The notes beneath the pieces were generated by a model. It saw only the letters and a program-made list of their open reading frames with translations. It ran no database searches and had not been told where the DNA came from. From Chlorokybus atmophyticus (taxonomy: Eukaryota; Streptophyta; Chlorokybophyceae; Chlorokybales; Chlorokybaceae), in the NCBI GenBank assembly GCA_009103225.1, contig RHPI01001831.1, positions 1 through 64,000 on the forward strand: a stretch of DNA of 64,000 nt, read 5' to 3'. The position numbers and the translations under genes were made by a program. This document shows positions 20,333 to 32,679 of this stretch, piece by piece. Position 1 is the stretch's first letter; every line of letters begins with the position of its first letter.

Positions 20333-20333
20333 N
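20262..20333. repeat. (GT)n microsatellite ending in an N
   Basis: About 35 uninterrupted GT units, then a single N at 20333. The following open frame (to 20497) could be the end of an exon but matches nothing I know. Confidence 0.95.
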
Positions 20334-21138
20334 TCCTCTACCTAGGGGTTAGGCAGGATGCTGACCTCCCCGCCCATGTTGTCCTTCGCCTCGATCAAGG
20401 GCACGGCTTCAGGGTCTACAAGGTCCGGCAGCGGAACACCCGAGGGGTAGTGGTGGACGCGCTGATGTTAGAGCACAGCATCAGCGATCAAGTCTAGCTG
20501 CGCTTTTGTGTGGATGTTACCACCCCCACCTTTTGGATGGAGTACAACTGAGGTGGTTGTACATGCACTGACTTGTGTTGTTTGTGTTTGTGTTTCTGTT
20601 TGTCTTTATGTCTGTGTGGCGTGCTTGTGCATTGCTGTGCGTGTGTGCATACTTAAACTGGTTTGGGGCATTACGGGCAATGTGTGTGTGTGTTATGACA
20701 ACCTGTGCATGCACATAGCATGCAGCTTGTATGCTCGAAGGCTGGCACAATAGGTTGGGAGGGTGAAGGGTTTCTGTACGCAGCGGTCTAGGCCTGCTTT
20801 ACTTATGCAGCGCAAGCCTGTGTCTAGCTGCTGTTTTCATGTTGACGAGGGTGAGTGCTGGCTGACATGCTGCCAGGGTTGCATGCACGGCCTTATCTGC
20901 AGCGTTGAGGTCGGAGGGAATGGGGGACAGTGACATGTAGCGATCTGGGCTGCAGACAGGGCTGTGGTCAGGGCTTGCCATGTGGAGCTCATGCCTCGCT
21001 GTGGGTCATTATATACGTGTGGGGGCTCCAGCTGTGAAGAGATCAATGCTGCATGACTAAGCTCCTGCAGGTGTGTGAATGTGCGTGGGTCCTGCATGCT
21101 GCATAGCCCGGTGCTATTCTAACAACTTGGCTTATTTT

Positions 21139-21789
21139 GCAGCCTCCTTTGGCAGCCTTGGCAGCATCCTTGGCGGCCTTGGCAGCCTTCTTCTGCTCGG
21201 CCAGCTGCGCTCGAACCTCCTGAGCACCCTGCCTCTTCTCAGCAGCCTCCTCCTTCTTCTGTGCCATCTGCTTCCTGTACGCAGCCTTCTCCTTGCGCAG
21301 CACAACTTGAATGGCTCGGTTCTTGGCTGTCACTGCCTCCCTCTTCTCGTGCAGCAGGTCTACGTTGGCCTGCGAGGTCACAACTTGGGCGCCCTGCACC
21401 ACATGGTTCCTTTTCTGCTTCTGATGCCACCCTTGCTGTGCATCCTGCTGGTGGACGCCAATGTTGATGTTGTTGTTTTCGGCAGCAGCGTTATAATGGC
21501 CACTGATGTTATTGTTGTTGTGGTTGTTGATGTTGTTGACGTTTGGACGTACCTCCACCGGTGGGCGGCCATTCTCGTTATCGCTGTCACTGGCCTCGTC
21601 CTCTGTCGCCTCCGAGTACTCTTCGCTCGCAGACTGTTCAGGCAGGCCATCTCCGTCCATTGGCAGTGCCGGGCCTCCAAACTCATGCTGCACCTGCAAG
21701 TGGGCGAGATCTGGTGTGCACTTTGCATGTTCACAGGGGTTCTTATGCGCGGACCAGTTGGAGGACGGCGCGCAGGCCACGTCTGGCAC
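21139..21789 (-). CDS. Possible C-terminal tail of a pogo-like transposase
   Basis: The frame has an acidic Ser/Glu/Asp segment, an Asn-rich stretch, then RNHVVQGAQVVTSQANVDLL followed by a long Lys/Ala/Glu/Gln helix. A motif of the type 'RN…G.VLTS….L' followed by a charged coiled coil is common at the end of fungal and algal pogo-like transposases, and a similar tail ends the transposase at 9253-10537. No DDE core was found next to it, so it may be a fragment or an unrelated low-complexity protein. The frame stays open to 21043, but the last part reads into a probable intron. Confidence 0.35.
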
Positions 21790-22270
21790 GTTCTAGCGTA
21801 CCAGTGCCGCGACTGGTCCGTCGTTGCCGGACCACTGGTGGTCCGGCCCCGGAGCCCGCCAGCATGGTCTGAATGACCGGACCAGGGCTGGTTGCGTGCC
21901 CCGCGGGTTGTAGACCGGTACTGCATTGATCAGCACGCGGTTCAATTGATAGAACCAAGGCTGATCGCGTGTTCCGCGGCCTGTGAGCCAGTGGACTTTG
22001 TTAGCAGTACACATGCACTGTGCGCATAGGGTCCATTGCTTCGCACCATGCATGGTACGGCAACCGGCTGCTGCTTACTACATTACACTTTGCCGCTGAC
22101 TCAACGGATTGAGCGTACGTCAGCAGAACGCAAGCAGCTTACGGCAGCTTGTAGTTATCCGCGCTTGCTGGAATGTCAAGGTGCTGAGTTGTCGTTGCTG
22201 GTGCTGCGGTCCAAGCTGGTGGCGGCGGCGGGTGGTGCGGCGAGTGGTTTTGCGCGAGCTGAGTTTGTTA

Positions 22271-22439
22271 GGTAGAAGTTGTTGCTGATAGCCAAAGCAT
22301 GTACGTACCGTAGCATTGCTGCTGCTGTGGCTTGCATGCGTAGCATGAAAGTTTGTTTGGTAGAAGTTGTTGCTGATAGCCAAAGCATGTACGTACCGTA
22401 GCATTGCTGCTGCTGTGGCTTGCATGCGTAGCATGAAAG
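22271..22439. repeat. 88-bp tandem duplication
   Basis: The segment starting GGTAGAAGTTGTTGCTGATA at 22271 is repeated at 22359 with essentially no change. It lies in a gene-free interval (21790-22860). Confidence 0.95.
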
Positions 22440-23189
22440 CGGCTGCTGCTCAGGCAGTTGCTTATGTTGCTGCTGATGTCAGCATTGGCTTTGTATTGGT
22501 AAGACTGTGGTGAGTGCAGCCTCTCGCCTGCCGGCAGCAACCGTTGCTGTGGTTGTAAGTGTCGCATCTGGTCATGTCTGCATATAGATGTTGCTAATGT
22601 ATGTGTTTGCTTATTGTCAAGCTGCAGTGCATCTGCGTATGTTTACCTCTGCAAAGCTGACTGCCTTGTGCATTGGCTAGCAATCAGGTGATGGAATTGC
22701 TTGGCATGGTTGGTATACCGTAAGTTGACTGCTGTTATGAGTGGGCGGATGCTCAACTGCTGCCCGAAGTGGCTTATCGGAGGAGGCATGGACGGTACCA
22801 GTCACCAAGCAGCTGACAAGATTGATATACACTGCCTGCTTCGCGGTGCCGTGAGATAAGTACATTGGTGTATGTGTGCTTAAGGTACACCCCCACCAAT
22901 GCTTGTAGCTGCACGTGCGCATATCATGCGTATGTGTGCACATGTAAGTTTCTGTGCTTCCGCGTGGCCTCATATGTTAATCGACGATCGGACAATGCCT
23001 CGGCGGCGGACACAGTCGCCTGCAGGCGCAGGGGAGGGAGGTACAAGGGGGTCTACAGAGCAGGCACTGCATGGCGGCGCTGCTTCCCAGCCTGTGGACG
23101 GTGTAGGAGCGCGGGTTGCGAGGGGAGCGCGGGGAGGGGGGGACAAGGTCGAGTGTGGGCGACAGCGTCACAAGATGAGCTACTAGAGC

Positions 23190-23730
23190 GCCGTTTGTAC
23201 ATGGCAATTCGACTAGGTATAGGACCGCCATGCCGCCCTACTCCCATGGACGACAACGACTCGCCTACGCATCCACGCAAACGCCCACGGACCAGACAGT
23301 CCAGGACATACACATTCGCGTGGCAGGACAAAACTGCAGCCATCAACGCAAGAGCGCAAGCCCGTGGTGCTGCTCGCGCTTCCGTTCCTCAACCAACGAT
23401 CGCTGGCCCATCGTCCGGCACAACACCTCTGAGCGTCGAAACCGACATTGACCAGGCGAGGGCGCTGGCCCAACAAACCAGGGGGGTGATCGCCCCGCTG
23501 CTACCCGCCTTGGTGGAAGATCTGCCTGACGATCAACGAGATTCAGGAAGAGGCTACCTTACACCTTAAGGGTGTACACAACGGGATGGAGCAGGCCTAG
23601 TTGGAGAACAGCAAGTTCGCATCGCCCTATTGCGACAAGCAACCATGCTACATCGACAAGAAGGCATTGGCCTTAGACAGATGATGGGGATACTACGAGA
23701 AGGTGGCAATGCAGCGCGAGCCTAGTGACT
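23190..23730 (+). pseudogene. Fragment of the methyltransferase/PHD retroelement (gag-linker region)
   Basis: The frame ending at 23569 reads TFAWQDKTAAINARAQ, QPTIAGPSSGT, QTRGVIAPLLPALVEDLPDD. The same string, with small changes and frameshifts, lies on the minus strand at 31667-31340 inside the second copy of the methyltransferase/PHD family, followed in both by the same nucleotide context (GAGGCTACCT…GATGGAGCAGG). It is therefore a displaced piece of that family, not a host gene. Homology fades into unrelated sequence after about 23730. Confidence 0.6.
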
Positions 23731-23774
23731 TGGCTAGTCACCAATCACCCCGCAGTCTCTTTTGTTCGCATTTG

Positions 23775-24281
23775 TGTTAGCATGAGCATGTCTTGCACAC
23801 CGCTCAGTCCAGTCAGCTTGTGAATTGGCTAAGGCATGAGCCTTAGAGATAATGCTACTAGGGTGAGCTGATATCGATCAGTCATGAGTCTGTAGCAGAT
23901 ATCGAGTCCACTACGCGGAGTATGACAAAGCTGGAGACTCCGGACTTGCTCATGAGGCTGGCGCAGCTTGACGCAGCCAACGCCTTGGGAGAACGGCAAG
24001 AACTCCGTGTGTGCTTAGTCTTAAGAGGCGTGGCTTAGCTTGTTGGAAAGCTTTGGCTATAAGCTAAACATCTAAGCTTACATAATGCCAATCAGCTGAG
24101 TATAGCTCACGCGGTGCTTGGTAAAGTAGACATGTGTAGTCTGGCTGGTATAAAGGCCAACAAAATTAACAAGTTGTTGGTTCGGGTGAAACCCCTTTGC
24201 AAGCCTTGTGTGCACGCCTTGTGTGTATGTTCTAGTGCATGTGTATGCTATAGTTGGCCAGCGCTAGCTCAGTGTTCAACA
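23775..24281 (+). repeat. 5' LTR of a copia-type relic
   Basis: Starts TGTTAG and ends GTTCAACA, followed by GGTTATGGGCCCAC, which serves as the likely primer-binding site. The middle part matches the solo LTR at 29442-29898 (GTGGCTTA.CTTGTTGGAAAGC, CTGAGTATAG, GGTATAAAG), confirming the family. The TATA box is GGTATAAAGG near 24150. Confidence 0.75.
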
Positions 24282-24392
24282 GGTTATGGGCCCACACTGC
24301 TAGTGGTTCAAGAGAGGAGACAACACTACAACTAGTGGAAAAGCTGAGCGGAACTGCTACTTGCGGAAGACCACTAAAGAAGGCGTGACAAG

Positions 24393-26545
24393 ATGGCAGA
24401 AGATGAAGGCTCTAGAGTCAGGTTGTCGGTGGCACCTCTGGACCTGGAGAACTACAGCACATGGAGCATAAAGATGAAGGCGCTCCTGAAGCACAAGGGT
24501 TTGTGGAAGTAGGCCGATCCCAACGGTGACGCACCTGTAGAGGGTACGCAGAGTGTGTGGTTGGAGAAGAGTGAAAAGGCACTTGCATTGCTATGCTTGA
24601 ACATGAAGGATCACTATCTTGTGATGCTTGATGACTGTGAGCATGCCAAGGAAGCGTTGCAAAAGCTGGCAGATACATTCAAAGCAAGCAACAATGCAAG
24701 GAAGCTGCAGCTCGGAAGGCAGCTGAACGCGCTGAAGAAGAAGTCAGTGGAGCCTATATCTCCAAGTATGGCGGGACGAGCAAGGGATTTGTGGCAAGAC
24801 CTCACTTCGATAGGCCACGAGGTGAAGGAGGTGGAGCTGGTTTGGGCTATCCTCTCCAGTCTTCCTGAGGAGAGTGACGTGGTGGTGGTCGTGCTTGAGA
24901 CGCTAAGGGAAGAACTCAAGCTCAATGTGGTGCTGCCCATGCTGCTTCAACAAGAAGAGACGATAGGCTGGAGAAGGGATGAAGCAGATTCGGTGGCGTT
25001 TGCTGCTTCAAGCTTAAAAAAAGGAAGTCAAGGTGGAGGAGGAGGCTCGTACAACGGTGGCAACAGAAGGGGAAGGACTACAAGAAGACCCTCAAGTGTC
25101 ATCATTGTGGGAAGAAGGACCACTTCAAGATGGAATGCCGGCTGTGGTTAGCGGAGCAAGAGAAGGTGAAGGGTGGCGGACACGACAACAAGGGTGAGAA
25201 ACCCATGGCGTTCATAGCAGCATCATCAAGATCTGCTACTGCTTGGGTGTTGGACTCCAGGTGTGAACAAGCATCTCACCTTTGACAAGGAGCAGTTCCA
25301 GGGCTACAGGCTTATGGACAAGCCTGTCATGGTCACATTTGGAAGCAGTGAGGAAGCAGCCATTGGCATGGGGGACATCCACCTCAAATGCAGTGTTGAC
25401 GGAGCTGAGAGGCAAGCGTGCTTGCGCAACGTGTTACATGTTCCCCGAGCGGTTGTTTATCTAGTCTCAGTGCGTGCTGCAAGAGCTGGGGCTATGACGG
25501 TGTTTGAGGAAGATCATGGGCGTGTATATTGTTTGATGGGGTCATGTACATGATCGGCAAAGATTATGGAGGAGGAGAGTATCATGTAAAGCTTGCTAGA
25601 GTGCAAGCGTATACTGCATCGACAAAAGAGTTTGCAGCGCTGTGGTGCAAGCGTATACCGCATCGATGACTTGGACATCTCGGCTACGATAACCTCACCA
25701 GGCTGGTAAAGGAAGACCGTCTTCCACCATGTGACATGGCATCAACAAAAAGCCGGAGGAGTTCAACACCATGCAAGAGTGTTGTGTGAACCCTGTGTGC
25801 TAACGAAGCAACGAAGACTGCCATTCCCAGCATCACACAGTGTGACAACCAAGCCTCTGCAATCAGTACACTCCGATGTATGCGGACCACTGCCTGTTGC
25901 AAGTGCTGAAGGGTACAGGTAGTTCTGTACATTCCTGGATGACTACAGCAAGGTTGCGGTGGTGGTGCCCCTGCATTTCAAGTTGGAAGTGTCGGCACAG
26001 CTGAAGAAGGTACTCACCCTAATGGAGAAACAGATAGAAGAGAAGGCGGTGACAGTGCGGTCAGACATAGGTGGAGATTACATCAGCAAGGAGTTGAAGA
26101 CCTGGTTGGCCGAGCACGGGATCACGCACCTTTACACGGCACCCTGCACCCCGCAGCAGAACGGAGCAGCTGAGAGGCTGAACAGAACCATGTTGGAGAA
26201 AGTCAGAGCAATGCTAGGGGACGCAAAAATGCAAGACCATAGGTGGGGAGATGCACTGCTTACTGCAGCGTATGTGCGCAATCGCTCATCGGGAGCATCT
26301 CAAGCAAAGACACCGTGGGAGCTTTTCATCAAGCAAAGGCCAGACATCTCTATGTTGAAGGTTTTCGTCTCTACAGCATATGTTTTCATCCCCTAGCGAC
26401 CGTGAAAGAAGCTGGCGCCCAAAAGCAAAAAGGGCGTGTTTATTGGCTATGAGCTCGACTCAAAGGCCTACCGCGTGCTGCTGGAAGATGACAAGGTGGT
26501 GTTGGAGTTTAGGACCTGGTTCTGCCGTCTTTAGACTTCAGGCAG
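24393..26545 (+). pseudogene. Ty1/copia relic: gag, protease and integrase, no reverse transcriptase
   Basis: Gag starts at ATG 24393 (LDLENYSTWSIKMKALLKHK), has a stop at 24508, and shows the UBN2-type core and a CCHC knuckle (CHHCGKKDHFKMEC, about 25100) in a shifted frame. Protease-like WVLDS near 25250 is followed by the conserved copia pre-integrase region (ACLRNVLHVP, LGHLGYDNL, CEPCVLTKQ). The integrase core spans about 25860-26390 with HSDVCGP, RSDIGGDY and QQNGAAERLNRT, so all three catalytic acidic residues are visible. Several stops and frameshifts interrupt it. Coding similarity ends at about 26515 before any RT, and an imperfect duplication fills 26520-26690. It is a dead, 3'-truncated copy. 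Confidence 0.85.
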
Positions 26546-26728
26546 CTTAATCTGGCTAGGTAGTTAGCAGTTTTGTACTTAGCAATATATTTGAGTATAG
26601 GACATATCTCTGCCGCCTCTAGACTCTAGTCAGCTTAATCTGGCTGGATACTCATTGGTTTGTACTTAGCAGACTCTAGACCTGTCGAGTTTCCTAACAG
26701 TCCTGGCAGTTTCGACCGTTTAGGGCTT

Positions 26729-26978
26729 TGTTAGTTTTTGACCAAACCTGACCTGTATGACTACTTGGTAGTTGAAAAGGTTATTTGGGTATAAGGGGAC
26801 GCCCATACACGTTTGTAATGATTCACTTTCACTTGTGCTTGAGTCTGGTGGTGGCAAGGCTAGAATCCGGCGTGGCCTGGACGGGGTTTGGTCTGGCGTG
26901 GTCTGACTGGTCATTTTGCACAGACTGTCTGAGGGTGTTGTGTTGTGTATTCACGCCTAGGTAGCTCACATCTCAACA
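26729..26978 (+). repeat. Second LTR with the same primer-binding site
   Basis: A 250-bp segment from TGTTAG to CTCAACA is followed by GGTTATGGGCCCAC, exactly as after the LTR at 24281. The body differs from that LTR, so it is a related family. About 170 bp of possible leader follow, then chromovirus sequence begins. Confidence 0.6.
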
Positions 26979-27186
26979 GGTTATGGGCCCACATACGCTG
27001 GGTATTAAGCTGGTATAGGCATTTTGGCGGAACATTTACTTTGATCGTAGCTTTCTAAGTCTGCGCCATTCTGGTGATACTGTGGAGGTCTGGGCGCCTG
27101 AAACTGCTTTTTCTTTTTTGGCCTGATTTGGGCTTGTTTTTGAGCGGGGGGGGTGTTATGACGACCAGCTACTTGACCATGCTTGG

Positions 27187-30100
27187 GTGAAACGTTGTAA
27201 CATACCATTCACACCAGCCACGTCTTATGTGCGTGCTGCTGGTTCCACCCTCAGTGCACTTGGGGAGGTGAAGGGTCGTTTTCTTATTGCTGGCCATACA
27301 TCTCGACTTGCCTTCATCGTAGTGGATATAAGTATCCCTGGGGTGGATGTTGTGTTGGGAGAGCAGTGGCACACCGAGGCAGGGTTACAACTCGATTCTC
27401 AAACCAACACGTGCACACTTCGTAAAGGTCAACGAAAGGTGACTTTGAAAGCACATTGTGTGGCACGTGTTGAACGCAATATCGTTCCGCTCCTCGCTGC
27501 TATGCAATCAAAACGTTGTATGCGCAAACGTGGGGAAGTGTATTTGATGCACTCACAACAGGTAGAACACTTGCAAACCAGGATATTACTGATCCTGTTG
27601 TGCACTCTCTTACGAAACAATATGCAGATGTGTTTTGAGATGAGCTCCCGGAGCTACCTCCTGACCGAAACACACCATACTATTCCGTCGGAAGAGGGCG
27701 CAAAGCCACCATGGCAACCTATGTATTGGTTAAGCCCCTTTGAACACGCGAAAATGAAAAGACAGCTCAAAGAGCTATTAGACAAAGGTTAAATAGCAAA
27801 GAGCATATTTCCTTATGGTGCACCTATTTTGTTTGTGCTAAAAAAAAATGGCAAACTACGCATGTGTATAGATTACCGTGCGTTGAACAACGTAGCTGTG
27901 AAAAATCGATATCCTTTGCCACGCATAGATGATATGTTGAATAAGCTCAGGTGCAACAGTGTTAAGCACACTGGATCTGACCAGTGGGTATCATTAAATT
28001 CATCCAGCACATGTGCAGAAAACAGCATTTTGCACCCCAATAGGCCACTTTGAATACAACGTATTGCCTTTCGGGTTAACCAATGCTCCTGCTATATCTC
28101 AATCAGAAATGAATGCAATCTTTTCTATGAATTGTACAAGTTTGTGTACTGAATGATATTATTGTGTTCAGCAAAACGCGGGAACAGCACCACAAACATG
28201 TCGAAATGGCTCTGTCCAAGCTGCGCAAACACAAATTTTATGCAAATCTATCCAAGTGCAACTTTGCAAAGGATGAACTCCCCTTTTTGGAACATATTAT
28301 TGGCAAACAAGAATTGAAACTAGATCCTTAAAAGGTATCTGCGGTGAAGGATTGCCGTCACCCAAGGATGTGCATCAATTACGTGCTTTCTTGGGGTTAG
28401 CTAATTACTTTCGCAAGTTCATGCGCGCATACTCGAGCATGGCAGATCCCTTAACATCTTTATTGCGAAAAGATGTCAACTTTTTGTGGACAGAGGCACA
28501 CGAGGTTGCTTTCACACGCATAAAAGATGCATTGTCTCAAGCACCTGTGTTGACTTTTTCAGACCACAAAGCCTTGTGGTTATCTGTGATGCTTCAACCA
28601 TTGGGTGTGGGGCAGTCCTTCCGCAGGATGATAGACCATGTGGGTATGAAAGCAGAAAGTTCATTCCTGCTGAGCGCAACTACAAGACCACTTTGCAAAA
28701 GCTGCTCGGGGTTGCATGCGTTACGCACGTGGCGTTGCTATTCGGAAGGGGTAGAGTTTTTAGTGATTACTGATCATAACCCATTGACCTTTTTTCATAC
28801 GCAACACAACCTGTCAAGACGGCAAGCTAGGTGGTATGAGTTCATTTTTCGATTCACTTTTACTTGGCAATACCGTCCGGGTCGCACCAATGTGGCAGAT
28901 CCACTAAGTCGCAGCCCTGCACTTTTGGCACTCACACGTTCTCGCAGTACGCGTGACTCGCCACAACCTAAGGACCCTTTTTCAAAGAACGTCTCCATAG
29001 GTTATGCTGTGGATGATTGGTTTAGCAGTCAACCCAACTTACAACAACTCACTGCTGTTGGCAATCTGTGGTATAAAGGAGAGCAGTTGGTAGTCCCTAA
29101 CTCGGGCAACTTGCGCACGCAATGCTTGCAATCATTGCACGACCCACCGTATGCTGGGCATTTGGGTAAACAGAAAACACTCAAATCTGCGCAACAGTTA
29201 TTGGTGGCCGTCAATGTCTGCTGATGTGGATCAATATATTCGCACATGTGATATGTGTCAGTGAAATAAGCTAAAACGACAAAACAAGCGGGATTGCATA
29301 AGCCGTTGGCAATTCCGGAGCACAAATGGGATAGCGTCAGCATGGATTGAATCACTGATCTACCTGACACAGCAGCAAAGTATACTGCTATTGTGGTTTT
29401 TGTCGATCGATTAACAAAAGTGGTGCACTTCGCCCCGTGTTTGTTGAAGGTATTATATGGGTGATGCTTGTATCCGGTCAGCTTGCCCTTCATACAGGAG
29501 TCGAGGGTCGAAGGTACCAGGAAGAAGCGCGTGGACACCAGACTTAGCAAGACGGTCGAGTCATGACGGACTCCGGACCAGGCTGCTTGGTAGAGCCTTG
29601 GGAGAAATCGCGTAGCTTTGTGGATACGTAAGCTTAGCAGGCGTGGCTTAACTTGTTGGAAAGCTCTGGTTGTGAGCTAGACAGCGTAGCTTACAGAACA
29701 GCAATCGGCTGAGTATAGCGCACGCGTTGCTTGCCAATGTGGACGTGTGTAGAGACTGGCGGGGTATAAAGCCCAGACTTGTTGCAATGAAGAAGAGAGG
29801 TCACGATGTAGCATGTGTGCGGATGCTATGGCGGCAGTAGCAGTCATGCTCTTGTGTTGATGTTGTTGGCGTGTCACTTGCACGTGTGTATGTCAACAGT
29901 GTTGCATGACAATTCGTGCTCGGGACTTGGCACATTTGTGTTGACGATCTTTAGGGCACACGGTGTACCTCGTGAGCTCACTACGGATCGAGATCCTCGC
30001 TTTGTTATCAAATTCTGAAAGGAGGTCTGTGATTGTTGGGGGTGACATAAAGCATGTCAACTGCTTTCCACCCGCAAACAGATGGTCAAACAAAGTGAGC

Positions 30101-30593
30101 GAATAGAATTTTAGAAAAAATGCTTCGCCACTATGTGGCTCCCTATCATACTGATTGGGACAGGTACTTGCCAATGGGAGAGTTCGCTGTGCACAATGCA
30201 TGGCAGGAGAGTGTAAGGGAAACCACATTTTTCTTGAATTATGGGATTCACCCTAACACACCCGCTTCATTGCGCGTACCTCGCAATGATCTTTATGTGC
30301 TAGCGGCAAAGGAATTTGCCACTACTATGCAAGAACATTTGGCTCGAGCCAAGCTATGTTTGTCACAAGCACAGGACAGGCAAAAAGCTTACGCTGAAAG
30401 GTACAGGGGCGCGCAAGTTGTTGCCCCGATGGTTATGACCATTCTCTATTATCAATAGAGTTGTTGCGCATGCTTACTGACTGCAATTGCCCCCGAGCAT
30501 GCGTGTGCACAACGTGTTCCATGTGAACTTGTTGAAACCCTACCGCTCTAACGGTAGAACACAGCCTCCACCACCGCCACACTCAGGTGGACA
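27187..30593 (+). pseudogene. Chromodomain-type Ty3/gypsy relic (protease, RT, RNase H, integrase)
   Basis: The 27187-27789 frame holds retropepsin-like sequence (ALGEVKGRFLIAGHTSRLAF, VDVVLGEQW) and the start of RT (AKPPWQPMYWLSPFEHAKMK). RT continues with [11 protein letters not shown]; the catalytic box, normally YxDD, reads LNDI. RNase H and its connection follow (LRAFLGLANYFRKF, ICDAS, YRPGRTNVADPLSR), then the integrase zinc finger and core. In the core the catalytic Glu of GQTERVNR has become Lys and the next codon a stop (about 30100). A solo LTR interrupts the core at 29442-29898. [13 protein letters not shown], the linker before the chromodomain, ends at 30593. Many stops and frameshifts show an old, dead copy. 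Confidence 0.88.
29442..29898 (+). repeat. Solo LTR (copia family) with 5-bp target duplication
   Basis: The 457-bp element starts TGTTGAAGG and ends GTCAACA, so its termini are mutually inverted (TGTTG…CAACA), and it is flanked by GTGTT on both sides (29437-29441 and 29899-29903). Its interior matches the LTR at 23775-24281. It sits inside the integrase core of the chromovirus relic. Confidence 0.93.
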
Positions 30594-30889
30594 GCGAGCT
30601 TGAAAATGTAAGGTCGAGGGGAGTCGAGGGTCACACTGTCTCGGGCCGCTGCAGGGAAAATCATGCTTGCTAGCCCTGCTGCTGCAACATGTTACAACAT
30701 GTAGCAAAGTAAAAGATAACACAGCTTGTATGGCGAGGAGTGCTTGGTGGAGCTGCTCTGCTGTTGCTGAGTCACACGGACATGTGGAGGCGGTGTCCTC
30801 CTTAGAGTACATGCTGTGCTGTAGGACACACAGTCAACAAGCCACCCCCCCTGAGCTTCTGGGGAGGTTCCAGCTCCAGAGCTCAGCTG

Positions 30890-31252
30890 TTAACGCATGT
30901 GAGGAGGACCATTGGTGCAGTCGTCGCACCAGTACTCCTCCATGGGTATTGCGTACAATGGGGGCTCCAGACAGTAGCAATGCAGGCCCTTGTTGCAGCC
31001 ATCGCCGAGCATCATGAGTGCGTCGTCGCCGGCACTGCCGCACCGTTCACAGCGTGTGCTGCGGGCGGGGCGAGGGTGCTGGATGCGCGAAGTAAGGGGT
31101 GGACATGGCGCGCAGTTCACCATGTTGTCTTTCAACCTCTCGCCATTCTGACCAAGGAGGTCCAGCACTCCTATGGGGTACACCTTGAGTACCTTGTAGA
31201 CAGTGCGGCCCACGGAGGTGTCGAGCGTGTCCTTGGTAGCCGCGATAGGCAA
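30890..31252 (-). pseudogene. Integrase C-terminus with PHD finger (copy 2)
   Basis: Residues match the end of the frame at 3415-4405: TLDTSVGRTVYKVLKV, GVLDLLGQNGERLKDNMVNC, then a PHD finger CERC…CNKGLHCYC…EYWCDDC. The third zinc ligand Cys is Gly (MMLGDGC instead of MMLCDGC), so this finger should not fold. Everything upstream in pol is deleted; the fragment follows the gag-linker region directly. Confidence 0.85.
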
Positions 31253-31339
31253 AGTCTTCTGCTTAAAACCGCCGTTGGCGCTCTCTGTAGAAGCCCCGAT
31301 TGAACCTGCTCCATCTCGTTGTGTCCACCCTTGCGGTGT

Positions 31340-32614
31340 GAGGTAGCCTCTCCCGGGATCTTGTTAATCGTCAGGCAAGTCTTCCAACAAGGCGGGTAGC
31401 AGCGGGGCGATCACCACCCTGGTTTGATAGGCCAGCGCCCTCGTCTGGTCGTTGTCGGGCCCATCAACGAGAGGTGCCGTACTGGATGATGGGCCAGCGA
31501 TTGTGGGTTGAAAAACGCCAGCGAGCGTTGGCAAGGGCGTGTGCTCTTGCGTTGATTGCTGCTGCTTGGTCCTGTCGCCAGGTGAACGCCTGTTCCAGCG
31601 CGGTGTAGCGCTCATAAAGTCGAATGGTATTGAGGGGCCTCAGTGCTTCGTTGTCACCCAGAGGCATGTCGGCTGTATCAGCGATGTGCTGCTGTACGTT
31701 GGGTGGCCCGTCCCATTACGTGTCCATTGGGCTGGGCTCAAAGGGTTCATGACGGACTGGTGCGGTTGGCGTGGCGCCGTCTGCATGTCGTCATGCAGAG
31801 TCTAGAACAAGTGTAGTGCCAACTCCAGTACAACAGGTGTTCTGACTACGAAGACACAGTTTTGCATGGGAGGCACTGTGCCGGCGAGGATTTCATCCTC
31901 CAGTTGCCGCTGAGTCTGTTCTGGCAGCGTGTGATATTCAGGCAGTGGGAAGACTCGGTCACTGCGTTCAACGCGTGTTGTGCGCTCCCCTCCGCGCCCA
32001 AAGCAATGGTAGTGGGATCTGCTCCACGCATAATGGTCTCCCAAGCACGCTCAGCTTGCTGATCTCGCGGGACAGCTTGAGTGACGTCGAGGGCGGGCAA
32101 TGTAGCTGCGCGTGTCGCTGCGGTGGCAGCAGGCTCGACAATGGCACTGCTGGTGGTGGTGAGAGTGCCGCTCAAATAGCGCAAGGGTGGTCTCAACGCT
32201 TGCTGACACAGGTGGCTCTGCAGTTGGAGCGGGACCGGCGCGACCTACTGCTGCAGGGTCGGTGACAGCGGTGGCTGTTGCCAGCGTGCTCACCAGTGTT
32301 GGCGTTACGGTGCTCACTGGTATACCAACTTCTGGTGAAATTGGAGCAGTTGCTGCTGATGTTGACGGAGGCGACGCCGTAGCCAGTGTAACTGTTGCTG
32401 CTGGTGCAATACCACTGGTGGCTTCAGAGGAGGTGGCTGCTGACGATGTTGCGGCATCCCCTCGAACTTGCTGGGATGGTTGAATACGCAACAGAGTGCT
32501 GGTGTCCCTCGTGCGCTTTGGAGCCATCAGTGCCCACCGGGCAGAGTAACAGGCGCGGTAGTCCTGCTCCTTGTCTTCTTCTAAGCGTGCCATACGCGCC
32601 ATGAGGGCAGCCAT
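31340..32614 (-). pseudogene. Gag-pol linker region of copy 2
   Basis: Several open frames in different phases carry Thr/Ala/Ser-rich low-complexity sequence, LPEYHTLPEQTQRQLEDEIL, and the QPTIAGPSS…APLLPALLEDLPDD string shared with 23190-23569. No protease or methyltransferase motif is recognisable here. What this part encodes in an intact element is unknown to me. Confidence 0.55.
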
Positions 32615-32679
32615 ATGGTCATCAGCTGGCGGGTTGGCTGGAGCCTTGGCGGCAACAGCAGCAGCAGCGCGCGGACGTC

